Of a stretch of 40,459 nucleotides of DNA, positions 8,037 to 16,489 are shown piece by piece; the first letter of the stretch is position 1; each line of letters opens with the position of its first letter. The position numbers were made by a program, and so were the translations under genes. This DNA is from Bodo saltans. Its lineage: Eukaryota; Euglenozoa; Kinetoplastea; Eubodonida; Bodonidae. Under the pieces are notes generated by a model, which saw only the letters and a list, made by a program, of their open reading frames with translations, did not search any database and was not told the origin of the DNA. The stretch lies in assembly GCA_001460835.1 (NCBI GenBank), contig CYKH01002055.1, positions 1 through 40,459 of the forward strand, in the 5' to 3' direction.

Positions 8037-8183
8037 TTAGTCCGGGACAACCTGTTCCTCAGGGGTGACCACCGGAAGACCAGCGTTCTACTCAGAGACG
8101 ACGAACAGCTGGCACCGTTGCAGTGGGCGGACGTCGTGAACCACTTGCTACGCCGCCTGTTCCACATGCTCAACCGCCCATAA
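8037..8183 (+). other. Stranded 3'-terminal codons of eIF3c
   Basis: In the same frame as the eIF3c coding region, after the double stop at 8031-8036, 48 open codons follow and end in TAA 8181-8183. They read LVRDNLFLRGDHRKTSVLL, then DDEQLAPLQWADVVNHLLRR, ending MLNRP. This corresponds to the eIF3c C-terminal segment around NEELMASLD and the final helix ending in an NNER-like motif. The match and the retained frame indicate that this was the original 3' end of the gene. There is no independent ATG that would make it a separate gene. Confidence 0.7.
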
Positions 8184-8483
8184 CGCTCACCGGTCTCGGC
8201 GCCTGCACCTCCAGCACCTCCAGCACCTGCACCTGCGTCCTTGATTCACATACAAGTCAAGGTCATAAGAAGATAGTAATAATGATCAGACGAACCCACA
8301 AACACTCAAACAAAAAAAAACAACATGGAAATACTTCCGTGAGCAACTTACATTATTGGAAATACTGAAGAATTGATTGTTGTTTCTATTTTTGTGACTG
8401 GAAGGAAAGACGACATGAATGATTTGATCTCAAAGCTAGCTGTTGGGGGATCCAACTCATACTCACCCTGTTAGTAACTGCGT
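8184..8483 (+). other. Intergenic region between eIF3c and the methyltransferase-like gene
   Basis: About 300 bases with no convincing gene. The first part has a short imperfect CTGCACCTCCAGCAC-type repeat (8203-8237). An A-rich run lies at 8310-8320. A T-rich tract (about 8375-8395) followed by GGAAG and an ATG at 8415 looks like a trans-splice site. The 19-codon frame from that ATG ends in TAG TAA at 8472-8477, immediately before the methyltransferase-like body and in the same frame. Confidence 0.5.
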
Positions 8484-9215
8484 TTGTTCATCGATAAACA
8501 TCGTCGTGGTCGCAACACTTTTCTGTTCAGTGTTGTGACGATCTGTGGCGCGGTGGTGGGTGCGTACGCCCTTCCACATTTTATTGTTCGCAAACACGCA
8601 ACGTCCCTCTTTAAGCAACACTGCTCAGGAAGAGTTTTGGACTTGGTCCCGAAGGTTGGGGACACGGCCACAGTGGGGCTGTTGGAAGCCTCCAAGGCAG
8701 TCCGTGTCGAGTTCTTAGTCGATGAGCTTGTCATTGACGATGGAAACTATCGCATCGATGAGACTCTTCCTGAAGCCCAGCAGATGGCGAGGAGGCTTTC
8801 TATGACGCTAGACCACACGTGCAGGAACGACGAGCTGTGGGTCGCCAGCCCGGTGACGTTCGCTGTGGTGACAAGAACTGAAGTGTCACAGCGAAAGGAA
8901 GCGGAGTTGTTCGAATGGGTCATGGTGAGGCACGAGCTTTGCAACCTAGACGACGCCTCTGTCGCCAGTGTAGTCAATGAGGGAGTGCGGCTCCTCAAAC
9001 CTGGCGGTAAGTTGATTGTTGTGGAGGTCGGTCGAGGAGGTGTGCAGTGGATCAACAAGTTCGTCAAGTGGTACCACGATCAGATGCGCAGCACGTTGTA
9101 CTTGGGCCGCGAGTACGATAAAATGCCCTTTGCATCTCAGTTGGATTGTGTTCATTTCAAAAAGCAGCTGCTGGGCTTCCACCACACCATCGCGTGGCAG
9201 AAGCGATGCACTTAG
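8484..9215 (+). CDS. Membrane-anchored methyltransferase-like protein, start codon missing
   Basis: An open frame of about 245 codons ending in TAG at 9213-9215. The N-terminus is basic (DKHRRGRN), then a hydrophobic segment (FLFSVVTICGAVVGAYALP) serves as a likely signal anchor. The rest resembles a METTL7-like class I methyltransferase: GRVLDLVP is the first strand, and HELCNLDDASVASVVNEGV leads to the LLKPGGKLIVVEVG post-motif. The glycine-rich SAM loop is poor (VPKVGDTAT), so activity is uncertain. No ATG exists between the in-frame TAG TAA at 8472-8477 and Met at 8784. The first codons after those stops are CTG (8478), CGT, TTG (8484). Either a non-AUG start is used, the start was lost, or the gene is decaying. 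Confidence 0.55.
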   Translation: MFIDKHRRGRNTFLFSVVTICGAVVGAYALPHFIVRKHATSLFKQHCSGRVLDLVPKVGDTATVGLLEASKAVRVEFLVDELVIDDGNYRIDETLPEAQQMARRLSMTLDHTCRNDELWVASPVTFAVVTRTEVSQRKEAELFEWVMVRHELCNLDDASVASVVNEGVRLLKPGGKLIVVEVGRGGVQWINKFVKWYHDQMRSTLYLGREYDKMPFASQLDCVHFKKQLLGFHHTIAWQKRCT

Positions 9216-9302
9216 CAACGTTGCCGCACTTGTTTGACTTGCTGCTTGATTTGTCACTCTGATTTGGCTGTAAGTATCTCTGCATTGTTGTTGAAGGTAG
9301 TG

Positions 9303-10463
9303 ATGGACGCCGTTGAAAGGCTGCAAGATGAGATTCATCAATTGGAAAGCTCAATCCGTGAGAAGGAACGTATTCTCATTTCTCGTCGGCGAGAGTTTTC
9401 GTCCGAAGACGCAACGTTGAATGATTCAGAAGTAGCACTCGCCGAGGCGGAAAAGGTCCTTGCAGCTGCACAAGAAGAATTCCGAGCAGCGGAGCTTGAG
9501 AAGCAATCTCTAATTCCACAGTACGAGCGCTGCCAACAAAACAAAGACCACCACCTGCGCGCTGCTGAGTACAAAAAAGATATCGCCACTGCAGAATTAC
9601 AACTTCGCGACGCAGACAAGAAGATCAGAGAATTAGAGGGACAATTGAAGGAAGTTAGTGCCACGTACAAGAACGAGCGTGAGAGGCGCATGCTCATGCT
9701 CACTCGAGTGACGGCACTCGTAGACGATCTGCGGTCGTCAGTGGAGCACAAAATTGCGCTCACGCTGCCAATCGACGACGATGACAAGTGTCCAAGCGCC
9801 CAATACTGCCTCAGTGTGTTGTCGGAGCTGACACGGGAGCGCGATTCCGCAATTTCTCACTGGTCTCGATACGGCCGTGAGCTCTCCGCGTTAGTGGAAA
9901 TGAAGAAGGATCGTGCCTTGGAACTGAAACTAGAGTCTGAGAAGGACATTGGCCTCATGCGCGCAGCAAAAGATGAACAAATTCGTAGCGCGATCCACAA
10001 GTTTGATCAGGAGCGTGCAGCCATTATCAAAGACATTGAAGAAATGAAACAACTTAACGAACGTCAGCTGCAAGCGCTCCGCACACCGAAAATGGTTTCC
10101 GACAAGCCCGGCACTATCAAAGGCGATGCCATCGGTGCAACGCAAGCACGAAAAGACTTTGCAACACCGATGAGTAAGTTGATGCACGAGCGCAGCGCAG
10201 ACTTGGAGCGCGAGAAGCAGTCGCTGCAAGATCAAATTCGGGAAGCAACCGCTGAGCGGCAGCGACTGCTCACTGCTACGAAGGATCTTAGGCGCCAGCT
10301 AGAAATGGAGGACGGAAAGCACACTTCTATCATCCGCAACATTGAAAATCAAATCTTGAATGAAAAGAACCAAATTGCTGCATTGGAGAAGGACAACAAG
10401 AGGCTCAAAGAGTCCTGCGACCATCTCGCCGCCACCCTCCGCAGCGGCTACATGATTCACTAG
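9303..10463 (+). CDS. Coiled-coil protein
   Basis: A protein of 386 residues starting MDAVERLQDEIHQLE. Nearly all of it is charged heptad-rich helix: residues 1-165 and again 210-270 and 305-380, broken by a Pro/Gly-rich linker near TPKMVSDKPGTIKG and a CPSAQYC segment. There are no membrane segments or enzyme motifs. Proteins of this kind are common in the kinetoplastid cytoskeleton and flagellum, but nothing here identifies a specific structure. The start is two bases after a GTAG acceptor at 9297-9300. Confidence 0.8.
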   Translation: MDAVERLQDEIHQLESSIREKERILISRRREFSSEDATLNDSEVALAEAEKVLAAAQEEFRAAELEKQSLIPQYERCQQNKDHHLRAAEYKKDIATAELQLRDADKKIRELEGQLKEVSATYKNERERRMLMLTRVTALVDDLRSSVEHKIALTLPIDDDDKCPSAQYCLSVLSELTRERDSAISHWSRYGRELSALVEMKKDRALELKLESEKDIGLMRAAKDEQIRSAIHKFDQERAAIIKDIEEMKQLNERQLQALRTPKMVSDKPGTIKGDAIGATQARKDFATPMSKLMHERSADLEREKQSLQDQIREATAERQRLLTATKDLRRQLEMEDGKHTSIIRNIENQILNEKNQIAALEKDNKRLKESCDHLAATLRSGYMIH

Positions 10464-10530
10464 CTGTACGTTGACGAGGAAATGGTTGCTGTAAGTATCC
10501 TAAGTACCTATGTTTGTTAATGGTGATGTT

Positions 10531-10566
10531 GTGTCTCTTTTTCTTTTAATTGTTTTGTTACGCAAG
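10531..10566 (+). promoter_or_regulatory. Trans-splice acceptor region for the HECT ligase
   Basis: The tract GTGTCTCTTTTTCTTTTAAT and following T-rich sequence lead to the first AG at 10565-10566, two bases before the ATG at 10569. Confidence 0.65.
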
Positions 10567-10568
10567 TC

Positions 10569-12695
10569 ATGGCAATTACATTTCAATGCTCCTCGGCAGT
10601 TCGAGGACGGATGAAGATGATCGCTCAACATTATTGTGAACTTATGCGCGACGGTAGCATGACTTGTCCCCTCGATCAATCAGTTGAAGTGGCTGCGGTA
10701 GCGCTCATGCGGGATGCCTTTGCAGCTCAACCCAAATATCACTACCCCGCCCACGTGCAAGTACCGCTGCATTGCTTGGACTGGGACCTGTTGTCGATAG
10801 AGGAGCTAACCGCCGCTACTGTGAGTGGTACGGCAGTTGAGTACTTGAAGTCGCATTGCTCCTCATGGAAACAGTTGGCGTTCTCGTTCTTGGTGCACTC
10901 TGGGCCTCAAGAGATTCACAATCTTCAGCTCCTCGCTGGTGTTGACGTTGCTTTTCGACGACTGAGCAGAGATGAATGTAGTGTCGACGCTGGGAAGGTG
11001 CTTGTGGCAGTGAGCAGGCAGTTACAAGCAGCATCTCCGTCAGACGTGATGACTGTGTTTCGAAGCACCCGCATCTGCCACGACGTGCTGATGGCACGAT
11101 GCATCGTATTGCTCCTTGAAGGTGCAGTGTTGTGCTCCAATGAGGACCGCCCCGTGCTGCTTAACTGTGTACTCTCCGTTGCCGCCCTTCCAGGTGTTGC
11201 AGCACAGCTGATGATCATGATGCCAACGATGCCGGCAGTCGTTATGGCAGCACTCGTTGCTGATTTCCAGATGTACCTCACCGTCGAAGCAATGAGCACT
11301 GGTGACGGTGCAAACATGAACCTCATCTGCAGATCACTGAAGGTTCTCTTCGAGGGCAACTTTGCGAGCCCAAACGGGCGTGATGGCATCATTCACTACT
11401 CCAAGTTTTACAACGGCCTGACGGATGACTTTGAAGACGAGGACATCAGAGAAGATGTAGCACGACTGATGAGCAACGACTTTGCATTCGCATCATTCCC
11501 GTTTCTTGTGAATGCACGATACAAGTCGCTGGTCCTCCAACTTGAAGCGTCTGTCGATCGGAACGGCGCCATACACGACGCGGTGATCACCAACTTGTTT
11601 GCCAACAGAAGAAACGTTGTTGTCGATGATGTGTATCTTGTTCTCAACGTGCACAGGAACGACCTCGTAAACAGCGCAGTGCGTGAGCTGCGTATGAAGC
11701 AGCAAATGCTTCGACGCCCTCTGAGAATTCACTTTGTTGGGGAGGAGGGAGTTGACGAAGGGGGTCTCAAAAAAGAATTCTTTCAGATGTTAGTGCGAGA
11801 ACTCCTGCACCCCAACTACAACATGTTTATGAATCCGGAGAGCTCCCCGGCACTGTGGTTTGTCCCCCGCATTCAGAACTCGATGACTGACGTGCAATAC
11901 CGCCTTATTGGGCAGTGCATTGGCCTCGCTGTGTTCAACAACATCACGCTAGACTTAGCATTTCCCTCCGCCATATTTCGCAAACTTCTCAACGTTCCGG
12001 TGACGTACGACGACCTTGCCGACGTCGATCCTCAATTGAAACAAGGGCTCGATTCTCTCTTAGCATTCGAAGAGGGCGAGGCGACGGTGGAGGAAATGTT
12101 CTGCCGCACGTTTGTCTACGAGCACCGCATCTTCGATGAGGCCGTCTCTGTGCCTATTGTCCCAGGTGGTCAAGACATTCCACTCACTGGCAGCAATCGC
12201 CAGCAGTTCGTCCAGGCCATCACTGAGTACGTCCTGAATTTATCTATTGAAGAAAACTTCAACACCTTTCGAGAAGGGTTCTTTTCCGTGTGCACTCGAG
12301 CGATGGTCACGTCGCTGCGGCCAGAGGAGCTTGAGTGCATTGTGTGCGGTAACCGCTCGTTCGACATGGATGCGCTTCGGTCCAGCACTGTGTACGAAGG
12401 GTTCGACGATGACGACGATGCGGTTCGCTTTATGTGGGAAGTTCTTGATGAGCTAGACGACGCCTCGAGAAGAAAGTTTTTGAAGTTTTGCACTGGGTCC
12501 GACCGCATTCCTGTTGGAGGGGTAGCAGATCTACACTTTATCGTTGGGAAGAACGGAGATGATAGTGAACTCCTGCCCACCTCGCACACATGCTTTAACC
12601 ATTTGCTGTTACCTGCGTACGCAACCAAAGAGAAACTCCGGGAGAAGTTGATGCTCGCTGTGGAGAACTGTGAGGGCTTCTTTGGAGGAAAGTAG
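10569..12695 (+). CDS. HECT-domain E3 ubiquitin ligase, UBE3A/HECTD2-like
   Basis: A protein of 708 residues. The C-terminal ~350 residues form a complete HECT domain. LRIHFVGEEGVDEGGLKKEFF marks its start; ALWFVPRIQNSMTDVQYRLIG, the LIGQCIGLAVFNN region, TFREGFFSV and RSSTVYEGF follow. The catalytic motif LPTSHTCFNHLLLPAY carries Cys675, 33 residues from the end. The N-terminal half is helical, and Cys-containing residues 10-35 recall an AZUL-type zinc module only weakly. The enzyme accepts ubiquitin from an E2 on Cys675 and transfers it to substrate; substrates are unknown. The overall size and C-terminal layout are closest to the UBE3A/HECTD2 group. Confidence 0.93.
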   Translation: MAITFQCSSAVRGRMKMIAQHYCELMRDGSMTCPLDQSVEVAAVALMRDAFAAQPKYHYPAHVQVPLHCLDWDLLSIEELTAATVSGTAVEYLKSHCSSWKQLAFSFLVHSGPQEIHNLQLLAGVDVAFRRLSRDECSVDAGKVLVAVSRQLQAASPSDVMTVFRSTRICHDVLMARCIVLLLEGAVLCSNEDRPVLLNCVLSVAALPGVAAQLMIMMPTMPAVVMAALVADFQMYLTVEAMSTGDGANMNLICRSLKVLFEGNFASPNGRDGIIHYSKFYNGLTDDFEDEDIREDVARLMSNDFAFASFPFLVNARYKSLVLQLEASVDRNGAIHDAVITNLFANRRNVVVDDVYLVLNVHRNDLVNSAVRELRMKQQMLRRPLRIHFVGEEGVDEGGLKKEFFQMLVRELLHPNYNMFMNPESSPALWFVPRIQNSMTDVQYRLIGQCIGLAVFNNITLDLAFPSAIFRKLLNVPVTYDDLADVDPQLKQGLDSLLAFEEGEATVEEMFCRTFVYEHRIFDEAVSVPIVPGGQDIPLTGSNRQQFVQAITEYVLNLSIEENFNTFREGFFSVCTRAMVTSLRPEELECIVCGNRSFDMDALRSSTVYEGFDDDDDAVRFMWEVLDELDDASRRKFLKFCTGSDRIPVGGVADLHFIVGKNGDDSELLPTSHTCFNHLLLPAYATKEKLREKLMLAVENCEGFFGGK

Positions 12696-12697
12696 GA

Positions 12698-12720
12698 CCA
12701 CCATTACAGAATGATGGTGG
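12698..12720 (+). repeat. Short hairpin directly after the HECT stop codon
   Basis: CCACCAT (12698-12704) and ATGGTGG (12714-12720) are exact reverse complements with a 9-base loop, beginning two bases after the stop codon. In kinetoplastids a classical terminator function is not expected, so any role would be in the 3' UTR. Confidence 0.5.
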
Positions 12721-12858
12721 GCGTATATTCTACGATTCGATCTCCCCTCGTCCCTCATTTACTTACTCAGCGACACGTAACTTGACCGGTCTCCACTATT
12801 TATTTCTTGTCTTGCTTTGCCATTTCGATAAAGGTTCTTCAATACAGGAGCTTTCCAG

Positions 12859-14043
12859 ATGCCGTACTCCATCGTTGCCAACCACGAATACAAGTCGACA
12901 CTTCCGAAGTGCGTCATTCGTGTGGATGATGGCTGGTACGACTGCACAGCTTGGCGTGGTTCCCACCCTGGCGGTGCGGAGCTTGTGGACAAGTTCCACC
13001 AACAGGACGCAACGGACGCCTTCTACGCAATCCATTCCGATGAAGCCGTTGCCATGTTGAAGAAGATGAGGGCAAAGCCGCTCTCGTCCTCCGATGCCCA
13101 GCGCGACCCCGTCAGCATTGCCTTTGAGGCGTTCCGCAAGGACCTCGAGGCGAAGGGCTGGATGAAGCGCAACTGGTGGATTGATTTCTCCTACTCTGTC
13201 CTTCCCGTTGTCGTGTTAGCTGTTCTCGGTACCCTGCTGAGCTACAGCTACCCCGTCATCGCCACATTGATGATCGCCATGAGCATGCAGCAGGCTGGTT
13301 GGATCGGCCACGACTACTCCCACGGCCGAGGCCAGCTGTCCTATTTCCTTGGAACTGCCCTTGGTGGCCTCATCAACGGTTTCTCGTCAGAGTGGTGGAA
13401 GAACAAGCACGACACCCACCACGTGTTCCCTAACCGCAAGGAGCACGACGCCGACATCCACAACGAGCCCATCCTGTACCTCTGGGTCAGCGACGAAGTG
13501 GATGGGTGGCATCGCCGCTACCAGCACTACTACTACATGATCGTGTACTCGTTCCTGTACGCCTCGTGGCGTATGCAGTCCATCCAATACGTGATGGGCA
13601 GCAAGAACTGGTTCGAGCGCTCGATGATCGCAATGAACTACATTTGGATTGCGTGCCTCCCGTGGAAGGTGGCCGTTGGTAGTATTCTTCTGGGTGGGCT
13701 CTTTGTCGCCGTTGTGGTCACAGCCAATCACCAGACCGAGGAGATGATTGAGCCCGATGACAAGTACAACTTTGTGATTGACCAGTTCCGCACCACTCGT
13801 GGTGTCTACTGCAAGAACCTCTTCTCTGAGTATTTCTTTGGCGGCATGCAGTATCAGTTGGAGCACCACTTGTTCCCCATTATGCCCCGTTATCGCTACC
13901 CCGCTCTCCGTGAACTCGTCCGCAAATTTGCCCAGGAGAACAACCTGCAGTACCACATGAACAGCGTCTTCGAAATCTTCGTATTGAACTTCCAGCAAAT
14001 GAAAAAGATTGCTGATACCGAGCCCATCAAAAAGAGCCAGTAA
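12859..14043 (+). CDS. Cytochrome b5-fused front-end fatty acid desaturase
   Basis: A protein of 394 residues. An N-terminal cytochrome b5 domain carries HPGG (36-39), with His59 as the likely second haem ligand. The membrane desaturase follows with three histidine boxes: HDYSH (151-155), HDTHH (184-188) and QLEHH (333-337). The Gln in the third box is diagnostic of front-end desaturases. Hydrophobic segments lie around 111-145, 160-175, 222-240 and 255-290. It should insert a double bond between an existing one and the carboxyl end (delta-4, -5 or -6) in the ER, using cytochrome b5 electrons. Regioselectivity cannot be told from sequence alone. The ATG at 12859 follows directly after CAG, with another AG at 12849-12850. 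Confidence 0.93.
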   Translation: MPYSIVANHEYKSTLPKCVIRVDDGWYDCTAWRGSHPGGAELVDKFHQQDATDAFYAIHSDEAVAMLKKMRAKPLSSSDAQRDPVSIAFEAFRKDLEAKGWMKRNWWIDFSYSVLPVVVLAVLGTLLSYSYPVIATLMIAMSMQQAGWIGHDYSHGRGQLSYFLGTALGGLINGFSSEWWKNKHDTHHVFPNRKEHDADIHNEPILYLWVSDEVDGWHRRYQHYYYMIVYSFLYASWRMQSIQYVMGSKNWFERSMIAMNYIWIACLPWKVAVGSILLGGLFVAVVVTANHQTEEMIEPDDKYNFVIDQFRTTRGVYCKNLFSEYFFGGMQYQLEHHLFPIMPRYRYPALRELVRKFAQENNLQYHMNSVFEIFVLNFQQMKKIADTEPIKKSQ

Positions 14044-14220
14044 GTCAGTGATGTAGTTAAAGCTAAGTGATCAAGTTACACTGCGACGTGCTCACATGTA
14101 TCCTAGATGGATGTGAGCTCGTTGTCAGGCAGATGGATGCTTCAAAATGTTCCGACAAACGTCCCGGACCTCAAGTAGAGTCCTACCTCAACACTCCTAC
14201 CCCTCGCGTTGCCTTTGTGT

Positions 14221-14281
14221 GCACCTCCTTTGCCTTGTTGTTCTCTCCCTCATTACGTGGCCCTTCTTTTCGTCATAACAG
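14221..14281 (+). promoter_or_regulatory. Trans-splice acceptor region for PDI
   Basis: An extended C/T-rich tract across about 14,205-14,272 leads to AG at 14280-14281, 13 bases before the ATG at 14295, which begins a clean signal peptide. The upstream in-frame ATG at 14133 would bury that signal peptide and is rejected. Confidence 0.6.
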
Positions 14282-14294
14282 AGAATTATCGAGA

Positions 14295-15716
14295 ATGAAA
14301 GCATTCCCCCTTATCGCCCTCTTGGCAGTGGCGATCATCGCAGTTGTGGCGGATGACGCGATTGACGCCAAGGACGCTGATTTTGATGAAGTGGTGTCAC
14401 GCAACGCACTGACGCTGGTGAAGTTCTACGCTCCGTGGTGCGGTCACTGCAAGCGTATCGCCCCCGAGTGGGACAAGGCTGCCACTGCGCTGGTCGGCAA
14501 GGCTGGGCTTGTCCGTGTGGACTGCACCACTGAAACAGCGGTTGCCCAGAAGTTCGGGATCCAAGGGTACCCCACCATCAAGGTCTTCCGTGAGGGACAA
14601 CTTGTCGGCGACTACGACGCTGGTCGCACCTCTGAAGCGATCGTGCAGTACGTCATCTCTAACAGCGGCCCTGCAGTGACCGTCGTAAGCAGCGCTGACG
14701 AGTTGGAGGTCCTCAAGAAGGAGAGCCCCATCGTCGTCGTGGTGTTCTCCGCCGAGGAGGGCACTACCTCCGCCGTCACACATGCCGAAGCCGCCAAGAC
14801 CCTCCGCTCCAAGTACAGGTTCGTGCGCGTTGCGGATGCCACTCTTTTCGATGGCGCCAGTGATTCTATCGTTATCTACAAGCAATTCGATGAAGGTCGT
14901 GTCCCGTACACCGGTGACGTGTCGAAGGTCGCCGACCTTACCGCCTTCCTCAGCACCACGAGCGTGAGAGTGTTCGACGAGATTGGTCCTGAGAACTACA
15001 AGATGTACATGGAGCGCGGCCTCCCCATCGCGTGGCTGTTTGTGAAGCCCTCTGCAGACAACTTCGAGGCCTTGAAGACTCAAGTTTCAGCTGTTGCCTC
15101 GGCCCACCAAGGTCAGCTCAGCGTCGTGTGGGTTGATGCGGACAAGTATGGTGCGATGGCCGAACGCCTTGGTGTTCGCAAGGGTGCCTTCCCCGCATTT
15201 GTTGTCGATCGCAGTGGCGAGCACTTCGTCCTGGCTGAGGATAAGGAGATCAGCACTGCTATTGTTGGCGACTTCGTCACGGCAGTCCTCGCTGACACGC
15301 TGAAGCCCACCATCCGCTCCACTGAGGCCCCTGAGGAGCACACCAAGGATGGTCTGACGACTGTTGTCGGCTCTACCTTCGATGACCTTGTCATCAACAG
15401 CGGCAAGGACGTGCTGATTGAGTTCTACGCCCCGTGGTGTGGCCATTGCAAGAAGCTGCAGCCTACCTTCGAGCAGGTCGCCAAGGAGCTCAAGGACGTC
15501 GACGGTATTCGCATCGCTCAAATTGATGCTGGTGAGAACGACTTCAACACGAAGCTATTCACAGTGTCTGGCTTCCCCACGCTGTACTTCGTCCCTGCCA
15601 ACGGCAGCCCTAAGTTGTTCGAGGGTAGCCGCAGCGTGATGGGCATCCTCAACTTCTTGAAGGAGGCCTCCAGCGTCACTTTCGAGTTGCCATCTGAGGA
15701 TCGTGCCGAACTGTAA
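14295..15716 (+). CDS. Protein disulfide isomerase
   Basis: A protein of 473 residues with a signal peptide (MKAFPLIALLAVAIIAVVA). The domain order is a-b-b'-a'. The first thioredoxin domain has FYAPWCGHCK (Cys49/Cys52) and the last has FYAPWCGHCKK (Cys382/Cys385). Each has its cis-Pro segment (GYPTIKVF and GFPTLYF). The two middle domains lack cysteines, as in canonical PDI. It oxidises and isomerises disulfides of secretory proteins in the ER lumen. The C-terminus is EDRAEL rather than a standard KDEL-type signal; the final EL is retained. The neighbouring cyclophilin and papain-type peptidase are not evidence of a functional operon. Confidence 0.95.
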   Translation: MKAFPLIALLAVAIIAVVADDAIDAKDADFDEVVSRNALTLVKFYAPWCGHCKRIAPEWDKAATALVGKAGLVRVDCTTETAVAQKFGIQGYPTIKVFREGQLVGDYDAGRTSEAIVQYVISNSGPAVTVVSSADELEVLKKESPIVVVVFSAEEGTTSAVTHAEAAKTLRSKYRFVRVADATLFDGASDSIVIYKQFDEGRVPYTGDVSKVADLTAFLSTTSVRVFDEIGPENYKMYMERGLPIAWLFVKPSADNFEALKTQVSAVASAHQGQLSVVWVDADKYGAMAERLGVRKGAFPAFVVDRSGEHFVLAEDKEISTAIVGDFVTAVLADTLKPTIRSTEAPEEHTKDGLTTVVGSTFDDLVINSGKDVLIEFYAPWCGHCKKLQPTFEQVAKELKDVDGIRIAQIDAGENDFNTKLFTVSGFPTLYFVPANGSPKLFEGSRSVMGILNFLKEASSVTFELPSEDRAEL

Positions 15717-15859
15717 GTAGGTTGCTATCGCATGTGGATAACAAATATTGTGCGCCTAACGACTCCATATCATGCTACGTTGTGGTTCTGTGACCTTAAA
15801 CGGTGCTTGCTGTTACGTTTCTTCTCTTTTATTGACACCTCTAAGCAACCTCACGACAA

Positions 15860-16459
15860 ATGCTCCGCTTTATCAACGTTCGCCTTCAGCGCAAGATCCC
15901 GTTCTATCCCATCAACGCCGCCAACCCCGTGGTGTTCTTCGATATTACCATCGGCACCACCCCCGCTGGCCGCGTTGAGATGGAGCTGTTCAAGGACGTC
16001 GTCCCCAAGACGGCTGAGAACTTCCGTGCTCTGTGCACCGGTGAGAAGGGCGTCGGCCGCTCTGGCAAGCCCCTTGCCTTCAAGAACAGCACGTTCCACC
16101 GCGTCATCCCTCAATTCATGATCCAAGGTGGTGACTTCACTGCCGGAAACGGCACCGGAGGTGAGTCCATCTACGGCCTCAAGTTTGCTGATGAGAGCTT
16201 CGCCGGTCGCGCTGGTCGCCACTTCGGCCCCGGAACCCTCTCGATGGCCAACGCTGGACCTAACACGAACGGGTCCCAGTTCTTCCTCACAACTGCCAAC
16301 ACTGAGTGGCTCGACGGCAAGCACGTTGTCTTCGGTCAGGTCACGAAGGGCTACGATGTCATTCTGGAGGTGGAGCGCAACGGCAGCCGCTCCGGCGCCA
16401 CCCGCCAGCGCATCACCATCTCCGATGCGGGTGAGATCAAGCCTCCCACTCCCCAGTAG
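15860..16459 (+). CDS. Mitochondrial-type cyclophilin (peptidyl-prolyl isomerase)
   Basis: A protein of 199 residues. The first ~20 residues ([17 protein letters not shown]) are basic and amphipathic, suggesting mitochondrial import. A complete cyclophilin domain follows: FFDITIG, the [17 protein letters not shown] signature, [15 protein letters not shown] with the catalytic Arg and substrate-contacting Phe/Met/Gln, [15 protein letters not shown] and [11 protein letters not shown] with the Trp that binds cyclosporin. Length and motifs are intact, so isomerase activity and cyclosporin sensitivity are expected from family knowledge. Confidence 0.95.
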   Translation: MLRFINVRLQRKIPFYPINAANPVVFFDITIGTTPAGRVEMELFKDVVPKTAENFRALCTGEKGVGRSGKPLAFKNSTFHRVIPQFMIQGGDFTAGNGTGGESIYGLKFADESFAGRAGRHFGPGTLSMANAGPNTNGSQFFLTTANTEWLDGKHVVFGQVTKGYDVILEVERNGSRSGATRQRITISDAGEIKPPTPQ

Positions 16460-16489
16460 TGTGTCTCACATAACCAATTACATCACAGC

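Noticed and set aside
7880-8062. Spliceosomal intron as the explanation for the eIF3c stops (GT at 7880, AG at 8062)
   Set aside because: This pair would keep the frame and has a fair pyrimidine tract, but it would delete the winged helix core. The antisense of the same stretch reads like that very core, and cis-introns are very rare in kinetoplastids. An alternative donor at 7973 lies downstream of the first stop, so it cannot rescue the frame. It remains the main competitor to the inversion.
8300-8330. A-rich run as a poly(A) insertion scar of a retroelement
   Set aside because: The run is short, there is no adjacent target-site duplication or element sequence, and such runs occur in spacers.
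12698-12720. Hairpin as a transcription terminator
   Set aside because: Kinetoplastid polycistrons do not use hairpin terminators, and transcription evidently continues into the next gene.
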